Shown one piece after another: positions 1-6,101 of a stretch of DNA of 8,537 bases. The notes beneath the pieces are model-generated. The model saw only the letters and a list, made by a program, of their open reading frames with translations. It ran no database searches and was not told where the DNA came from. Origin of the DNA: Clostridia bacterium (lineage in GTDB: Bacteria; Bacillota_E; SLMV01; PUMD01); the NCBI GenBank assembly GCA_007128555.1, contig SKXF01000420.1:1-8537 (forward strand), in the 5' to 3' direction. Within the stretch, counting starts at the first letter, position 1. Every line of letters begins with the position of its first letter. Made by a program: the position numbers and the translations under genes.

Positions 1-263
1 GGGTTGCTCTCGATGAACGGGGTCGGCAGATGTCCTCCGTGGAGCTGGCTCGCTTTCTGGCCCAGAAGGGGGTGGAAGGCCACTCTCGCGCGGTCTGGTT
101 CGTGGGGGGGCCCCTGGGGCTTTCTCAATCCCTCATCCGCCGGTGTGAGGTTCACCTTTCTCTGTCATCTTTCACGTTTCCCCATGAGATGGTTCCGGTT
201 ATTTTGCTGGAACAGTTGTATCGCGCTGGAAAGATCCAGAGGCGCGAGCCCTACCACTATTGA
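1..263 (+). CDS. rlmH: RlmH, 23S rRNA pseudouridine-1915 N3-methyltransferase (C-terminal part)
   Basis: RlmH is a small SPOUT-class, SAM-dependent enzyme that methylates pseudouridine 1915 in helix 69 of 23S rRNA on assembled ribosomes. Only the last 86 codons are present, against about 155-160 residues in the family; the gene enters from the left edge, reading in frame from base 3. Visible family features, counted from that base: LDERG (residues 3-7), the SAM-binding glycine loop GGPLGL (35-40), FTFPHE (57-62), LLEQLYRA (68-75) and a C-terminal YHY. These cover the trefoil-knot cofactor pocket. One oddity: in the RlmH sequences I recall, the residue three positions after FTFPHE/Q is Arg, but here it is Pro (residue 65, CCG at 195-197). 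The stop is TGA at 261-263, 15 nt before fabI, so the two genes are probably co-transcribed. Confidence 0.95.
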   Translation, partial: VALDERGRQMSSVELARFLAQKGVEGHSRAVWFVGGPLGLSQSLIRRCEVHLSLSSFTFPHEMVPVILLEQLYRAGKIQRREPYHY

Positions 264-264
264 T

Positions 265-270
265 AGGAGG
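265..270 (+). promoter_or_regulatory. Ribosome binding site of fabI
   Basis: A perfect AGGAGG lies 8 nt before the ATG at 279. It fixes the fabI start and begins two bases after the rlmH stop codon. No room remains for a separate promoter, which supports an rlmH-fabI transcript. Confidence 0.9.
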
Positions 271-278
271 CGACGTAG

Positions 279-1061
279 ATGTCGCGATTGCTCGAGGGAA
301 AAAAGGGTTTGATTCTGGGGGTTGCAAATCATCGGAGCCTCGCCTGGGCCATAGCACGCAAAACAGCAGAACATGGTGCCCAGCTGGGGATTAGCTACCA
401 GAGCGACAGATTCAGCCGACGAGTTCAAAAGATGGTTGCTGAAGTGGAGGACATGGAGGGGACGCTGTTTTGGCCCTGTGATGCCACCTCAGAGGAGGAA
501 ATGGATCGCTTATTTGAATCGGTTGCTAAGGAGATGGGCCGACTGGACTTTGTCGTTCACTGCTGGGCCTATGCGCCGGCCGAGGATCTCTCCCGAGACT
601 ACGTTGAGACCAGCTGGAATGGTCACCGCGTGGCACAGCAAGTCAGCGTTCACTCCCTGACAGAGGCCGTTCGCCGTGCCAGGCCGCTGATGAAAACCGG
701 AGGTAGCGTAATGACCCTCACCTACTACGGTGCGGAGAAAGTGGTGTCTGGCTACAACGTCATGGGTGTTGCCAAGGCGTCCCTGGAGGCAGCGGTGCGC
801 TACCTGGCCAGCGACGTGGGTCGGGATGCGATCCGGGTCAATGCAATATCGGCCGGGCCCGTCAACACCCTGTCGGCACGGGGGGTTCCCGGTTTTGCTG
901 ATATGCTCACCTATCACCGGGAGCAGGCTCCGCTCAAGCGCAACGTGGAGGCTGATGAGATCGCTGGGGCGGCTCTCTTCCTCGCATCGGAGCTGTCATC
1001 GGGGGTCACAGGCGAGGTGCTCCACGTGGATGCAGGACACAACATCATGGGAATCGGCTAG
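279..1061 (+). CDS. fabI: FabI-type enoyl-[acyl-carrier-protein] reductase (NADH)
   Basis: Cytosolic short-chain dehydrogenase-like enzyme that reduces trans-2-enoyl-ACP to acyl-ACP, the last step of each round of type II fatty acid synthesis. The 260-residue length is normal for FabI. An N-terminal KKGLILGVANHRS (8-20) is the atypical dinucleotide-binding loop of enoyl reductases. The catalytic pattern is complete: Tyr149, Tyr159 and Lys166 in TYYGAE...GYNVMGVAKAS match E. coli Tyr146, Tyr156 and Lys163. VNAISAGPVNTLSA (187-200) and SGVTGEVLHVDAG (241-253) are also diagnostic. The segment after strand 4 reads HCWAYAP (94-100), where familiar FabIs read HSIGFAP or HSIAFAN, so Trp96 is unusual and Ala97 stands at the position of E. 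coli Gly93. It follows rlmH by 15 nt rather than sitting in a fatty-acid cluster, which is common for fabI. A plain short-chain dehydrogenase is unlikely given the Y-x6-Y-x6-K-type spacing and SAGP motif. Confidence 0.95.
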   Translation: MSRLLEGKKGLILGVANHRSLAWAIARKTAEHGAQLGISYQSDRFSRRVQKMVAEVEDMEGTLFWPCDATSEEEMDRLFESVAKEMGRLDFVVHCWAYAPAEDLSRDYVETSWNGHRVAQQVSVHSLTEAVRRARPLMKTGGSVMTLTYYGAEKVVSGYNVMGVAKASLEAAVRYLASDVGRDAIRVNAISAGPVNTLSARGVPGFADMLTYHREQAPLKRNVEADEIAGAALFLASELSSGVTGEVLHVDAGHNIMGIG

Positions 1062-1146
1062 ATTAAATGGATCGACTCCCTTCGTTTTTGAGTGGACTCC
1101 TTCAGAGCTGAGATGATTGGGCAGGGTTGGGATGGGAGGAGAGGAC

Positions 1147-2625
1147 ATGTTCAGGATTGCCATAGGAGGGTTCTCTCATGAGACGCATACCTTCCTGGAT
1201 AAGCGTACAGAGATAGAGGATTTCCACGCCCGGGAGGTTCAGTACCGTGAACGGGTGATCGAGGATAACCGCCGGGTCCGCAACTACATCCAGGGCTTCA
1301 TCGAGGTGCTGGAAGAAGCCGATACGGAGATGGTCGGCACCGTCAATGCAAGTGCTGGTGTTCACGGGTACGTGACGGCCGACGCCTTTGAGAAGTTCAC
1401 TGGGGATATGGTGAGCGCCCTCGACGAGATCACCGATCTCGACGGGGTGCTCCTGGCGCTGCACGGTGCCATGGCCTCCGAGGAATACGATCGCGCCGAG
1501 GCCGAGGTGGTCCGGCGGGTTCGCGCAGCGGTGGGAGATAACATTCCGATCATGGTCACCCTCGACCTTCATGCCAACGAGGACCACGAGCTCACGGATG
1601 TTGCGGATGCTGTCTTTGTCTGCAAGGAGTATCCCCACACCGATACAAAGGAGACGGGAATGGCAGCAGCCCGGTGCATGTTGGCCGTGCTGGCAGGTGA
1701 GTTCAGGCCTGCAATGGCGCTACATAAGCCGGGGATTATCTCGCCGAGTATTTTCCAGGGGACCGCTGTTTCGCCGATGAAGGACTTCCGAGCGCGGGCC
1801 GATGGATGGGAAGAACAGGAGCCCGGTATCGAGTATATCTCCATTGCCGCCGGCTTTGGCTATGCGGATGTTCCCGATGTGGGTGCCTCCGTGATCGTGG
1901 TCACAAAGGACGACAGGGAACTGGCAGAAACGGTGGCCAGGGACCTCTCCTCTTACATGTGGCAACGACGAGAGGAACTTGCCAGAAAGCCCATACTGAA
2001 GACGCAGGAGGCGGTGCTGGAGGCGATAAAGCTCGTTGGGGAGGGCATTCGCCCCGTGGTTCTCGCCGATGGCGCCGACCGGACGGGGGACAGTACGCAC
2101 GTTCTCCGTGAGCTGTTGAGGCAGGGCGCCGAGAGTTTTGCCCTTTCCAGTATGCATGATCCTGACGCAGTCCGGATCTGTGAGCGAGCGGGTCTGGGAC
2201 GTGATGTGAAGCTTGATATCGGAGGATGGGGGCAGGCATCGGGCGAGCCTCTCCATGTGGAGGGTACCGTCGAGTGCCTTGGCGATGGCCAGTACGTGTT
2301 GACCGGCCCCATGGGTACCGGTGGCAACGTCAATTGCGGCCCCTCTGCTGTGCTGAACCTGGGCCGCGATCGGTACGTCGTCCTGACCAGCGTAAACCAC
2401 CAGGTTCGGGATGATCAGGGTTTTCGCGCCTTTGGCCTCGACCCCGATTCCCTCGGCATTCTGTTGATCCGATCCCGGGTCCATTTCCGTGCGTACTACG
2501 ATGACACGGCGGGCGCAATCCTTGAGGTGGATGCTCCCGGGATGGGGCCAGCAGATCTGGGTGTCCTTCGCTTTGAAAAAGTCCCCCCGGAAGTGTTCCC
2601 CGTTGGCCGTAACTGGAGTCAATGA
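1147..2625 (+). CDS. M81 (MlrC-like) family metallopeptidase
   Basis: A 492-residue protein of the M81/MlrC family (N-terminal DUF1485 domain, roughly 1-290; C-terminal MlrC domain, roughly 300-490), the expected length. The named member, MlrC, is a zinc peptidase that hydrolyses linearised microcystin; most relatives have unknown substrates. Family signatures are RIAIGGFSHETHTF (3-16), LDGVLLALHGAM (98-109), the metal-binding VTLDLHAN (137-144, with Asp140 and His142), KEYPHTD (160-166, His164) and a C-terminal LADGADRTGDSTHVL (306-320), which stands where many members have a glycine-rich NPGGG-type loop. I chose ATG 1147 because GGAGG (1135-1139) lies 7 nt upstream and the recognisable fold begins at residue 3; TTG 1117 and ATG 1132 would only add a short non-conserved leader containing the ribosome binding site. 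No signal peptide is seen, so it is probably cytoplasmic. It converges on a ruined D-aminoacylase gene, a family that also acts on N-substituted or D-amino-acid compounds. The actual substrate cannot be told. Confidence 0.9.
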   Translation: MFRIAIGGFSHETHTFLDKRTEIEDFHAREVQYRERVIEDNRRVRNYIQGFIEVLEEADTEMVGTVNASAGVHGYVTADAFEKFTGDMVSALDEITDLDGVLLALHGAMASEEYDRAEAEVVRRVRAAVGDNIPIMVTLDLHANEDHELTDVADAVFVCKEYPHTDTKETGMAAARCMLAVLAGEFRPAMALHKPGIISPSIFQGTAVSPMKDFRARADGWEEQEPGIEYISIAAGFGYADVPDVGASVIVVTKDDRELAETVARDLSSYMWQRREELARKPILKTQEAVLEAIKLVGEGIRPVVLADGADRTGDSTHVLRELLRQGAESFALSSMHDPDAVRICERAGLGRDVKLDIGGWGQASGEPLHVEGTVECLGDGQYVLTGPMGTGGNVNCGPSAVLNLGRDRYVVLTSVNHQVRDDQGFRAFGLDPDSLGILLIRSRVHFRAYYDDTAGAILEVDAPGMGPADLGVLRFEKVPPEVFPVGRNWSQ

Positions 2626-2629
2626 GCGG

Positions 2630-2657
2630 CTGGGGTCCGGATGTCGCCGGACCCCAG
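2630..2657. terminator. Bidirectional stem-loop between convergent genes
   Basis: An 11-bp perfect inverted repeat, CTGGGGTCCGG / CCGGACCCCAG, closes a 6-nt loop (ATGTCG) five bases after the M81 gene stop. It ends just before the TAA (2661-2663) of the opposing pseudogene. Its position suits a shared transcription terminator. Neither strand has a following T-run, so termination, if it occurs, is not the classic U-tract type, or the hairpin mainly protects mRNA 3' ends. Confidence 0.6.
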
Positions 2658-2660
2658 GCA

Positions 2661-3199
2661 TTACCTGCGCCGCAGGATCCGCCCCGCTCGTGAGCCGGTG
2701 TGAAGCCCGCCTGTGACCACAAACTGCCCGTTGACCAGGACCGACTCAACGCCCACGGGGTATTGCTGGGGCTTTTCGAAGGTGGCCCGGTTTGCGATGG
2801 TTTCCGGGTCGAAGAGCACAGGGTCAGCAGCCAGCCATTCCTGGCTGCGGGCGGCCGCGATCTACCAGCCCCAGTTTGTCTGCTGGCAAGGAGGTCATCT
2901 TTCGAACCGCCTGAGGGGAGCAGCCCATCCGCCACAGTCCCCACGACTTCGGTAGTCACCCCCTGCCTGATCCTGCTTTCGCCCCGGGGGTCGACGAGAA
3001 GACTGAAGTCGCTGTGGGTGTGCAGATCAATGAACCCTGGAGCAAGGACTCGTTCCGAGGCCTCGACGGTGGTCAGGGCCTCTGCATCATCGAGCGATGC
3101 CTCTACGGCCGATATCTTGTCCTGAACGATTGCGGCGTCCGCCCTCGGGCTCCCTGTTCCGTCAACGACCTCTACGTTTCTGTAGACGATGTCGTACAT
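2661..3199 (-). pseudogene. Decayed N-acyl-D-amino-acid deacylase (D-aminoacylase, amidohydrolase family)
   Basis: D-aminoacylases are metal-dependent amidohydrolases that release D-amino acids from N-acyl forms and are about 480-530 residues long; this remnant encodes about 180. The 5' part (ATG at 3199, preceded by GGGAGG) reads as a clean N-terminus: MYDIVYRNVEVVDGTGSP, then PGFIDLHTHSDF (residues 54-65, with metal-ligand His60 and His62), then GVTTEVVG. Three lesions follow. First, near 2938-2942 one base is missing: adding an A changes GTVADGLLP to GNCGGWAAPL, restoring the family Cys-ligand motif GNCG. Second, at about 2911-2915 the text jumps straight to the C-terminal AVRKMTSLPADKLGLVDRG, so roughly 300 residues are gone, including the expected central His ligands and catalytic Asp. 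Third, a tandem GGCT repeat (2829-2836 on the plus strand) shifts the frame; removing one copy joins PGM to AADPVLFDPETI. The rest, to GGLHTGSRAGRILRRR and TAA, is intact. It cannot make an active enzyme. Confidence 0.9.
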
Positions 3200-3390
3200 T
3201 CCATCCTCCCGCCTGCTGCACTTTGGAGCCATTCGAGGTCTTAGCCGAGGAACGTGGAGCACCTGCCCTTTCCCTGGCGAGATGGATTTCCCATAGAGCT
3301 TCATCAACGGTCCAGACAAGTGGTATTGTACTAGGTGGGTGTACCAATGGACAGGCATGCCAATGTCCTTTTGCTTGGGGAGGGTCATGA
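3200..3390. other. Divergent intergenic region, no gene seen
   Basis: This 191-nt spacer separates the start of the deacylase pseudogene from the phosphate-transporter start and must hold the promoters of both. I see no convincing -35/-10 pair, no PhoB-like direct repeats and no hairpin-poly-T. The only clear element is GGGGAGGG at 3377-3384, the ribosome binding site of the plus-strand gene, 6 nt before ATG 3391. A minus-strand reading frame runs through the spacer upstream of the pseudogene start, but nothing in that translation is recognisable. Confidence 0.6.
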
Positions 3391-5010
3391 ATGAGCATTG
3401 ATGCTAGTATGGTCCTGAGTTTCCTGGGCGGTCTTGGTATGTTCCTGTTTGGCATACGGTTCATGAGTAAGGGTATGCAGCAGGCGGCGGGCCCCAAACT
3501 CCGTTCTCTTTTGGGTAGGCTGACATCAAATCCCGTTCTTGGCGTGATGACCGGAGCCATCGTTACCATCGGCGTTCAATCCTCAAGTGCCACAACTGTG
3601 ATGGTGGTTGGACTGGTCAATGCCGGACTGATGACCCTGCCGCAGGCAATCGGTGTGATCATGGGAGCCAATATTGGAACCTCCTTCACGGCCCAGCTGA
3701 TTGCCTTCAATCTCACGGACCTGAGTCTTCCTGCCATAGCGGTTGGTTCTTTCACCATCCTGTTCACACAGCGAAGGATACCCAAGAACATCGGCCAGTG
3801 CATCCTGGGATTTGGTATCCTGTTTCTGGGTCTGTCAATCATGCAGGACACGGTGGCACCCCTTCGCCATCAACACGGCTTTCAGAACCTGATGTTGGCC
3901 ATGAGTGATCACCCCATCTATGGACTGCTCGTCGGTGTGTTGATGACTGCCGTGCTTCAGTCCAGTTCAGGTACCATCGGCATACTCCAGGGATTTTCCC
4001 AGCAGGGCGTCATTACCTTGCCGATGGCCTTACCCATTCTCATTGGAGATAACATTGGGACAACCATCACTGCGCTGCTGGCGAGCCTGGGAACCTCCAT
4101 AAGTGCCAGGCGAGCTGCCCTCAGTCACACCTTTTTCAATTTTGTGGGCGCCATTGTTTTTTTCATCGTGGCGCCGTTCTTCGCAACCATTATCCAGGGC
4201 ACCTCGGGCGAGCCCATGCGTCAGATCGCCAACGCCCACACCCTGTTCAACATGTTGAATACCCTCATTCAGCTGCCCTTCATCTATGTCCTGGCCAGGC
4301 TGGTGACCTTCCTCATCCCAGGTGATGCCGTTGAACTGCGGCACGGGCCGCAGTATCTGTCTGAAAGCCTGCTCGATGCACCGGAGGTGGCTGCCGTTCA
4401 GGTTCGGCGTGAGCTGGGACGCATGGCCGACCTCGCCACCGAGACGCTGGATGATGCCATGGAAGCTTTCATCGATGGAAACCGCCAGAAGGTCGAAAGT
4501 GCCCTAAAGAAGGAGGAAGTGGTCAATGAACTGGAGACGGCCATCGCCCGCTACCTGGTTCGCCTGTCCCGCAGGGACCTCACTCGCGCTCTTTCCCTGG
4601 AGCTGAACGCGCTGATGAACATCGCCCATGACGTGGAGAGGGTCGGTGATCATGCGGAGAACGTGGTGGAACTTGCGGAGGAGAAGTTCGAGGGACGTCT
4701 TCCCTTTTCGCAGCATGCCGTGGACGATGCCCTGGAGATTTACGGCAGGGTCAAGCACACCCTTGACATGGCGAGGATGCTCATTGAGGATCCAGACAAC
4801 ATGGAGCTGGCTGATGCAATCGTGATTGCCGAAGAGACCGTCGATGAGCTGGAAGAGAGCTTACGCAGCCGCCACATCGCCCGGCTGAACAGCGGCGAGT
4901 GCTACCCAGAATCAGGCGTCATCTTCCTCGACCTGCTTTCCAACCTGGAGCGGGTTGCCGATCACGCGTCGAGCGTAGCGTTCAGCAGTCTCGACAACAT
5001 ACACGAGTAG
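3391..5010 (+). CDS. Na+/phosphate cotransporter family protein with PhoU-like C-terminal domain
   Basis: A 539-residue inner-membrane protein of the NptA/YjbB type, expected to move inorganic phosphate coupled to Na+ (import in NptA-like members; export is proposed for YjbB-like ones). The membrane half (about 1-310) shows the family's internal duplication: QSSSATT (63-69) with GANIGTS (92-98) in repeat one, and QSSSGTI (190-196) with GDNIGTT (219-225) in repeat two. Hydrophobic helices flank each. The cytoplasmic tail (about 330-539) is a helical PhoU-like domain with its own two repeats, each ending in an acidic metal-binding motif: NIAHDVERVGDHAENVVE (410-427) and LLSNLERVADHASSVA (515-530). 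The length and order are complete. ATG 3391 follows GGGGAGGG by 6 nt; an ATG four bases upstream runs into a stop. No pho-regulon genes lie nearby, and it stands alone between two minus-strand genes. Transport direction cannot be decided from sequence. Confidence 0.93.
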   Translation: MSIDASMVLSFLGGLGMFLFGIRFMSKGMQQAAGPKLRSLLGRLTSNPVLGVMTGAIVTIGVQSSSATTVMVVGLVNAGLMTLPQAIGVIMGANIGTSFTAQLIAFNLTDLSLPAIAVGSFTILFTQRRIPKNIGQCILGFGILFLGLSIMQDTVAPLRHQHGFQNLMLAMSDHPIYGLLVGVLMTAVLQSSSGTIGILQGFSQQGVITLPMALPILIGDNIGTTITALLASLGTSISARRAALSHTFFNFVGAIVFFIVAPFFATIIQGTSGEPMRQIANAHTLFNMLNTLIQLPFIYVLARLVTFLIPGDAVELRHGPQYLSESLLDAPEVAAVQVRRELGRMADLATETLDDAMEAFIDGNRQKVESALKKEEVVNELETAIARYLVRLSRRDLTRALSLELNALMNIAHDVERVGDHAENVVELAEEKFEGRLPFSQHAVDDALEIYGRVKHTLDMARMLIEDPDNMELADAIVIAEETVDELEESLRSRHIARLNSGECYPESGVIFLDLLSNLERVADHASSVAFSSLDNIHE

Positions 5011-5112
5011 GTTCCACCATGGGAGAGACGGTCCTTATCCTGACGCATGTCCTGCCGAGCAGGGCACCTCGCAGCTTCGTCGCCTCTCCCTGAACCCGCA
5101 TCGAGTGAACCC

Positions 5113-5736
5113 TCATCGTAAGAAGGGGTTGGTGCGCATCTCCCTTTCCATATCCGTCTCCGGGCCGTGTCCAGGATAGACCACCGTGTCGGGGGCCAGG
5201 TTCCTGACTGTTGCGTCCAGGCTCTTTAGCATCTGCGCATGGGATCCCCCTGGCAGGTCTGTGCGTCCTATGGACCCAGCAAACAGGGTGTCTCCCGTGA
5301 AGGCTGCACCGGTCGTTAACAGGATGATGCTGCCGGGGGTATGCCCCGGGGTATGGCAAACGCGCAGCACCGTGTCGCCGATCCGGATCTCATCGTTGTC
5401 TGCCAGCGTGCGGTCGATGTCAGGCAGGGCATCTCCTGCTCCCGTGAACTGGCTGAGGTTGGCCACAGGGTCAGCGTAGAGCTCGAGGTCGTCCCCGTGC
5501 AGGCATACGGGTGAGCCGGTCAGTTTCTGGATGGAAGCCACGCCGCCTATGTGATCAGCGTGAGCATGGGTGAGAACGATATACTCGATTGAATGGGTGT
5601 CACAGGCCCTGGTAAGCTCGGCCGACGGGGCGGCCGGATCTATGATTACTGCGCGCTTGCTATCCGGAGCGACGACCAGGTAGCAGTTGGTCGCCAGATC
5701 GCCCAGCGTCATTCGGTGAATGTCCAGTTTGCTCAT
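5113..5736 (-). CDS. Metallo-beta-lactamase-fold hydrolase (glyoxalase II-like)
   Basis: A 207-residue soluble MBL-fold protein of the small glyoxalase II-like class, whose members hydrolyse thioesters such as S-lactoylglutathione or other thiol esters. The dinuclear metal site is complete: THAHADH (56-62) supplies His57, His59, Asp61 and His62; His132 in PGHTPGS, Asp149 in FTGDTLF and His190 in PGHG complete it. The segment IGRTDLPGGS (156-165) is typical of this subgroup. The long C-terminal substrate-binding domain of classical glyoxalase II is absent, so the substrate is open: bacillithiol- or CoA-linked esters or persulfides are possible. Start: ATG at 5736 (MSKLD), with GGGGG 8 nt upstream; in-frame ATGs at 5742 and 5754 are less well placed. 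It converges with the phosphate transporter (102-nt gap, no clear terminator) and is divergent from the T-box operon, about 30 nt from that operon's promoter candidate. Confidence 0.92.
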   Translation of the reverse strand: MSKLDIHRMTLGDLATNCYLVVAPDSKRAVIIDPAAPSAELTRACDTHSIEYIVLTHAHADHIGGVASIQKLTGSPVCLHGDDLELYADPVANLSQFTGAGDALPDIDRTLADNDEIRIGDTVLRVCHTPGHTPGSIILLTTGAAFTGDTLFAGSIGRTDLPGGSHAQMLKSLDATVRNLAPDTVVYPGHGPETDMEREMRTNPFLR

Positions 5737-5765
5737 GGGCATTTCCCCCTTCATCGTTTCAGGGA

Positions 5766-5794
5766 TTGACGGAGAACACCTTTCATGATACAAA
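5766..5794 (+). promoter_or_regulatory. Candidate sigma-A promoter for the T-box operon
   Basis: TTGACG (5766-5771) and TACAAA (5789-5794) are separated by 17 nt, 5/6 and 4/6 matches to the vegetative consensus. Transcription would start near 5801, about 25 nt before the first T-box stem, in a locally AT-rich patch. The placement is right for the leader, but promoter calls by eye are weak evidence. Confidence 0.5.
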
Positions 5795-5825
5795 AAGATT
5801 AACCTTTTCGCTAGCAATATCTATC

Positions 5826-6077
5826 AACGCGATGAAGGGGACGAGTAACCGGGAGTCGGGACAGTTCAGAGAGTGGGCGCCAGGTGAGAGACCCATCTGT
5901 CCATACCGGCGAATGGCCCCCAGAGCACCGGCCCGAAATCCATGAGTAGGGTGCGGCGGAATCCGACCGATACAGCGGAAGCCGGTAAGGCTTTTATGGC
6001 CCGCCGGACTGAGGGTGTTTGTTGCAGGAGGGTGGCACCGCGAGTTCACAGCTCGTCCCTTAAGGGACGGGCTTTTT
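5826..6077 (+). promoter_or_regulatory. T-box leader (riboswitch), tRNA-Trp specific by specifier and discriminator
   Basis: A full transcriptional T-box that senses the charging state of a tRNA. Stem I: GATGAA then GGGG (5837-5840) pairs with CCCC (5917-5920). Loop-E strands are AGTA (5844-5847) and GAA (5911-5913). CCGG (5849-5852) pairs with CCGG (5906-5909), and GGACAG (5859-5864) with CTGTCC (5897-5902). The apical part has an AGAGAG bulge and GGTGAGA (5883-5889). The specifier directly after GAA is TGG (5914-5916), a Trp codon. A stem III candidate spans about 5973-6011. The core AGGGTGGCACCGCG is at 6029-6042. Antiterminator: AGGG (6029-6032) pairs with CCCT (6057-6060), a 7-nt bulge TGGCACC follows, and GCGAG (6040-6044) pairs with CTCGT (6052-6056). 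The bulge TGGC would pair with GCCA, meaning a G73 tRNA, as bacterial tRNA-Trp has. Uncharged tRNA-Trp should therefore switch on the downstream genes. Confidence 0.93.
6050..6077 (+). terminator. T-box regulated intrinsic terminator
   Basis: AGCTCGTCCC (6050-6059) pairs over 10 bp, with one T-G wobble, with GGGACGGGCT (6064-6073) around a TTAA loop, followed by a run of five T (6073-6077). Its 5' arm contains the bases used by the antiterminator (6052-6060), so the two structures exclude each other. It ends 24 nt before the first gene. Confidence 0.92.
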
Positions 6078-6101
6078 GCGTTTCAAGAGAGGAGAGTTGA
6101 G

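Noticed and set aside
1117..1146. Upstream TTG (1117) and ATG (1132) starts for the M81 gene
   Set aside because: They would place the ribosome binding site inside the coding sequence and add residues not seen in the family; ATG 1147 has GGAGG at 7 nt.
1720..2661. A 313-codon open frame on the minus strand opposite the M81 gene
   Set aside because: Antisense shadow of a conserved gene, with no recognisable domain and no ribosome binding site.
3300..3331. TTCATC ... TATTGT as a promoter for the phosphate transporter
   Set aside because: The -35 match is only 3 of 6 and the spacing is 18; indistinguishable from chance.
2330..3388. A single 352-codon minus-strand frame covering the deacylase region
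   Set aside because: Only its middle (from ATG 3199 to about 2940) resembles a protein family. Upstream it runs through the intergenic spacer, and downstream it runs out of frame with the C-terminal remnant and into the M81 gene, so it is not a real fusion.
5021..5090. GGGAGAG / CTCTCCC inverted repeat and a small CCTGC-CGA-GCAGG hairpin between the phosphate transporter and the MBL gene
   Set aside because: The 7-bp arms are about 55 nt apart, the inner hairpin has only 5 bp and there is no T-run; too weak to call a terminator.
6015..6101. Open frame upstream of the ferredoxin-fusion start
   Set aside because: It reads through the T-box core and terminator; conservation there is at RNA level, and a better ribosome binding site precedes ATG 6102.
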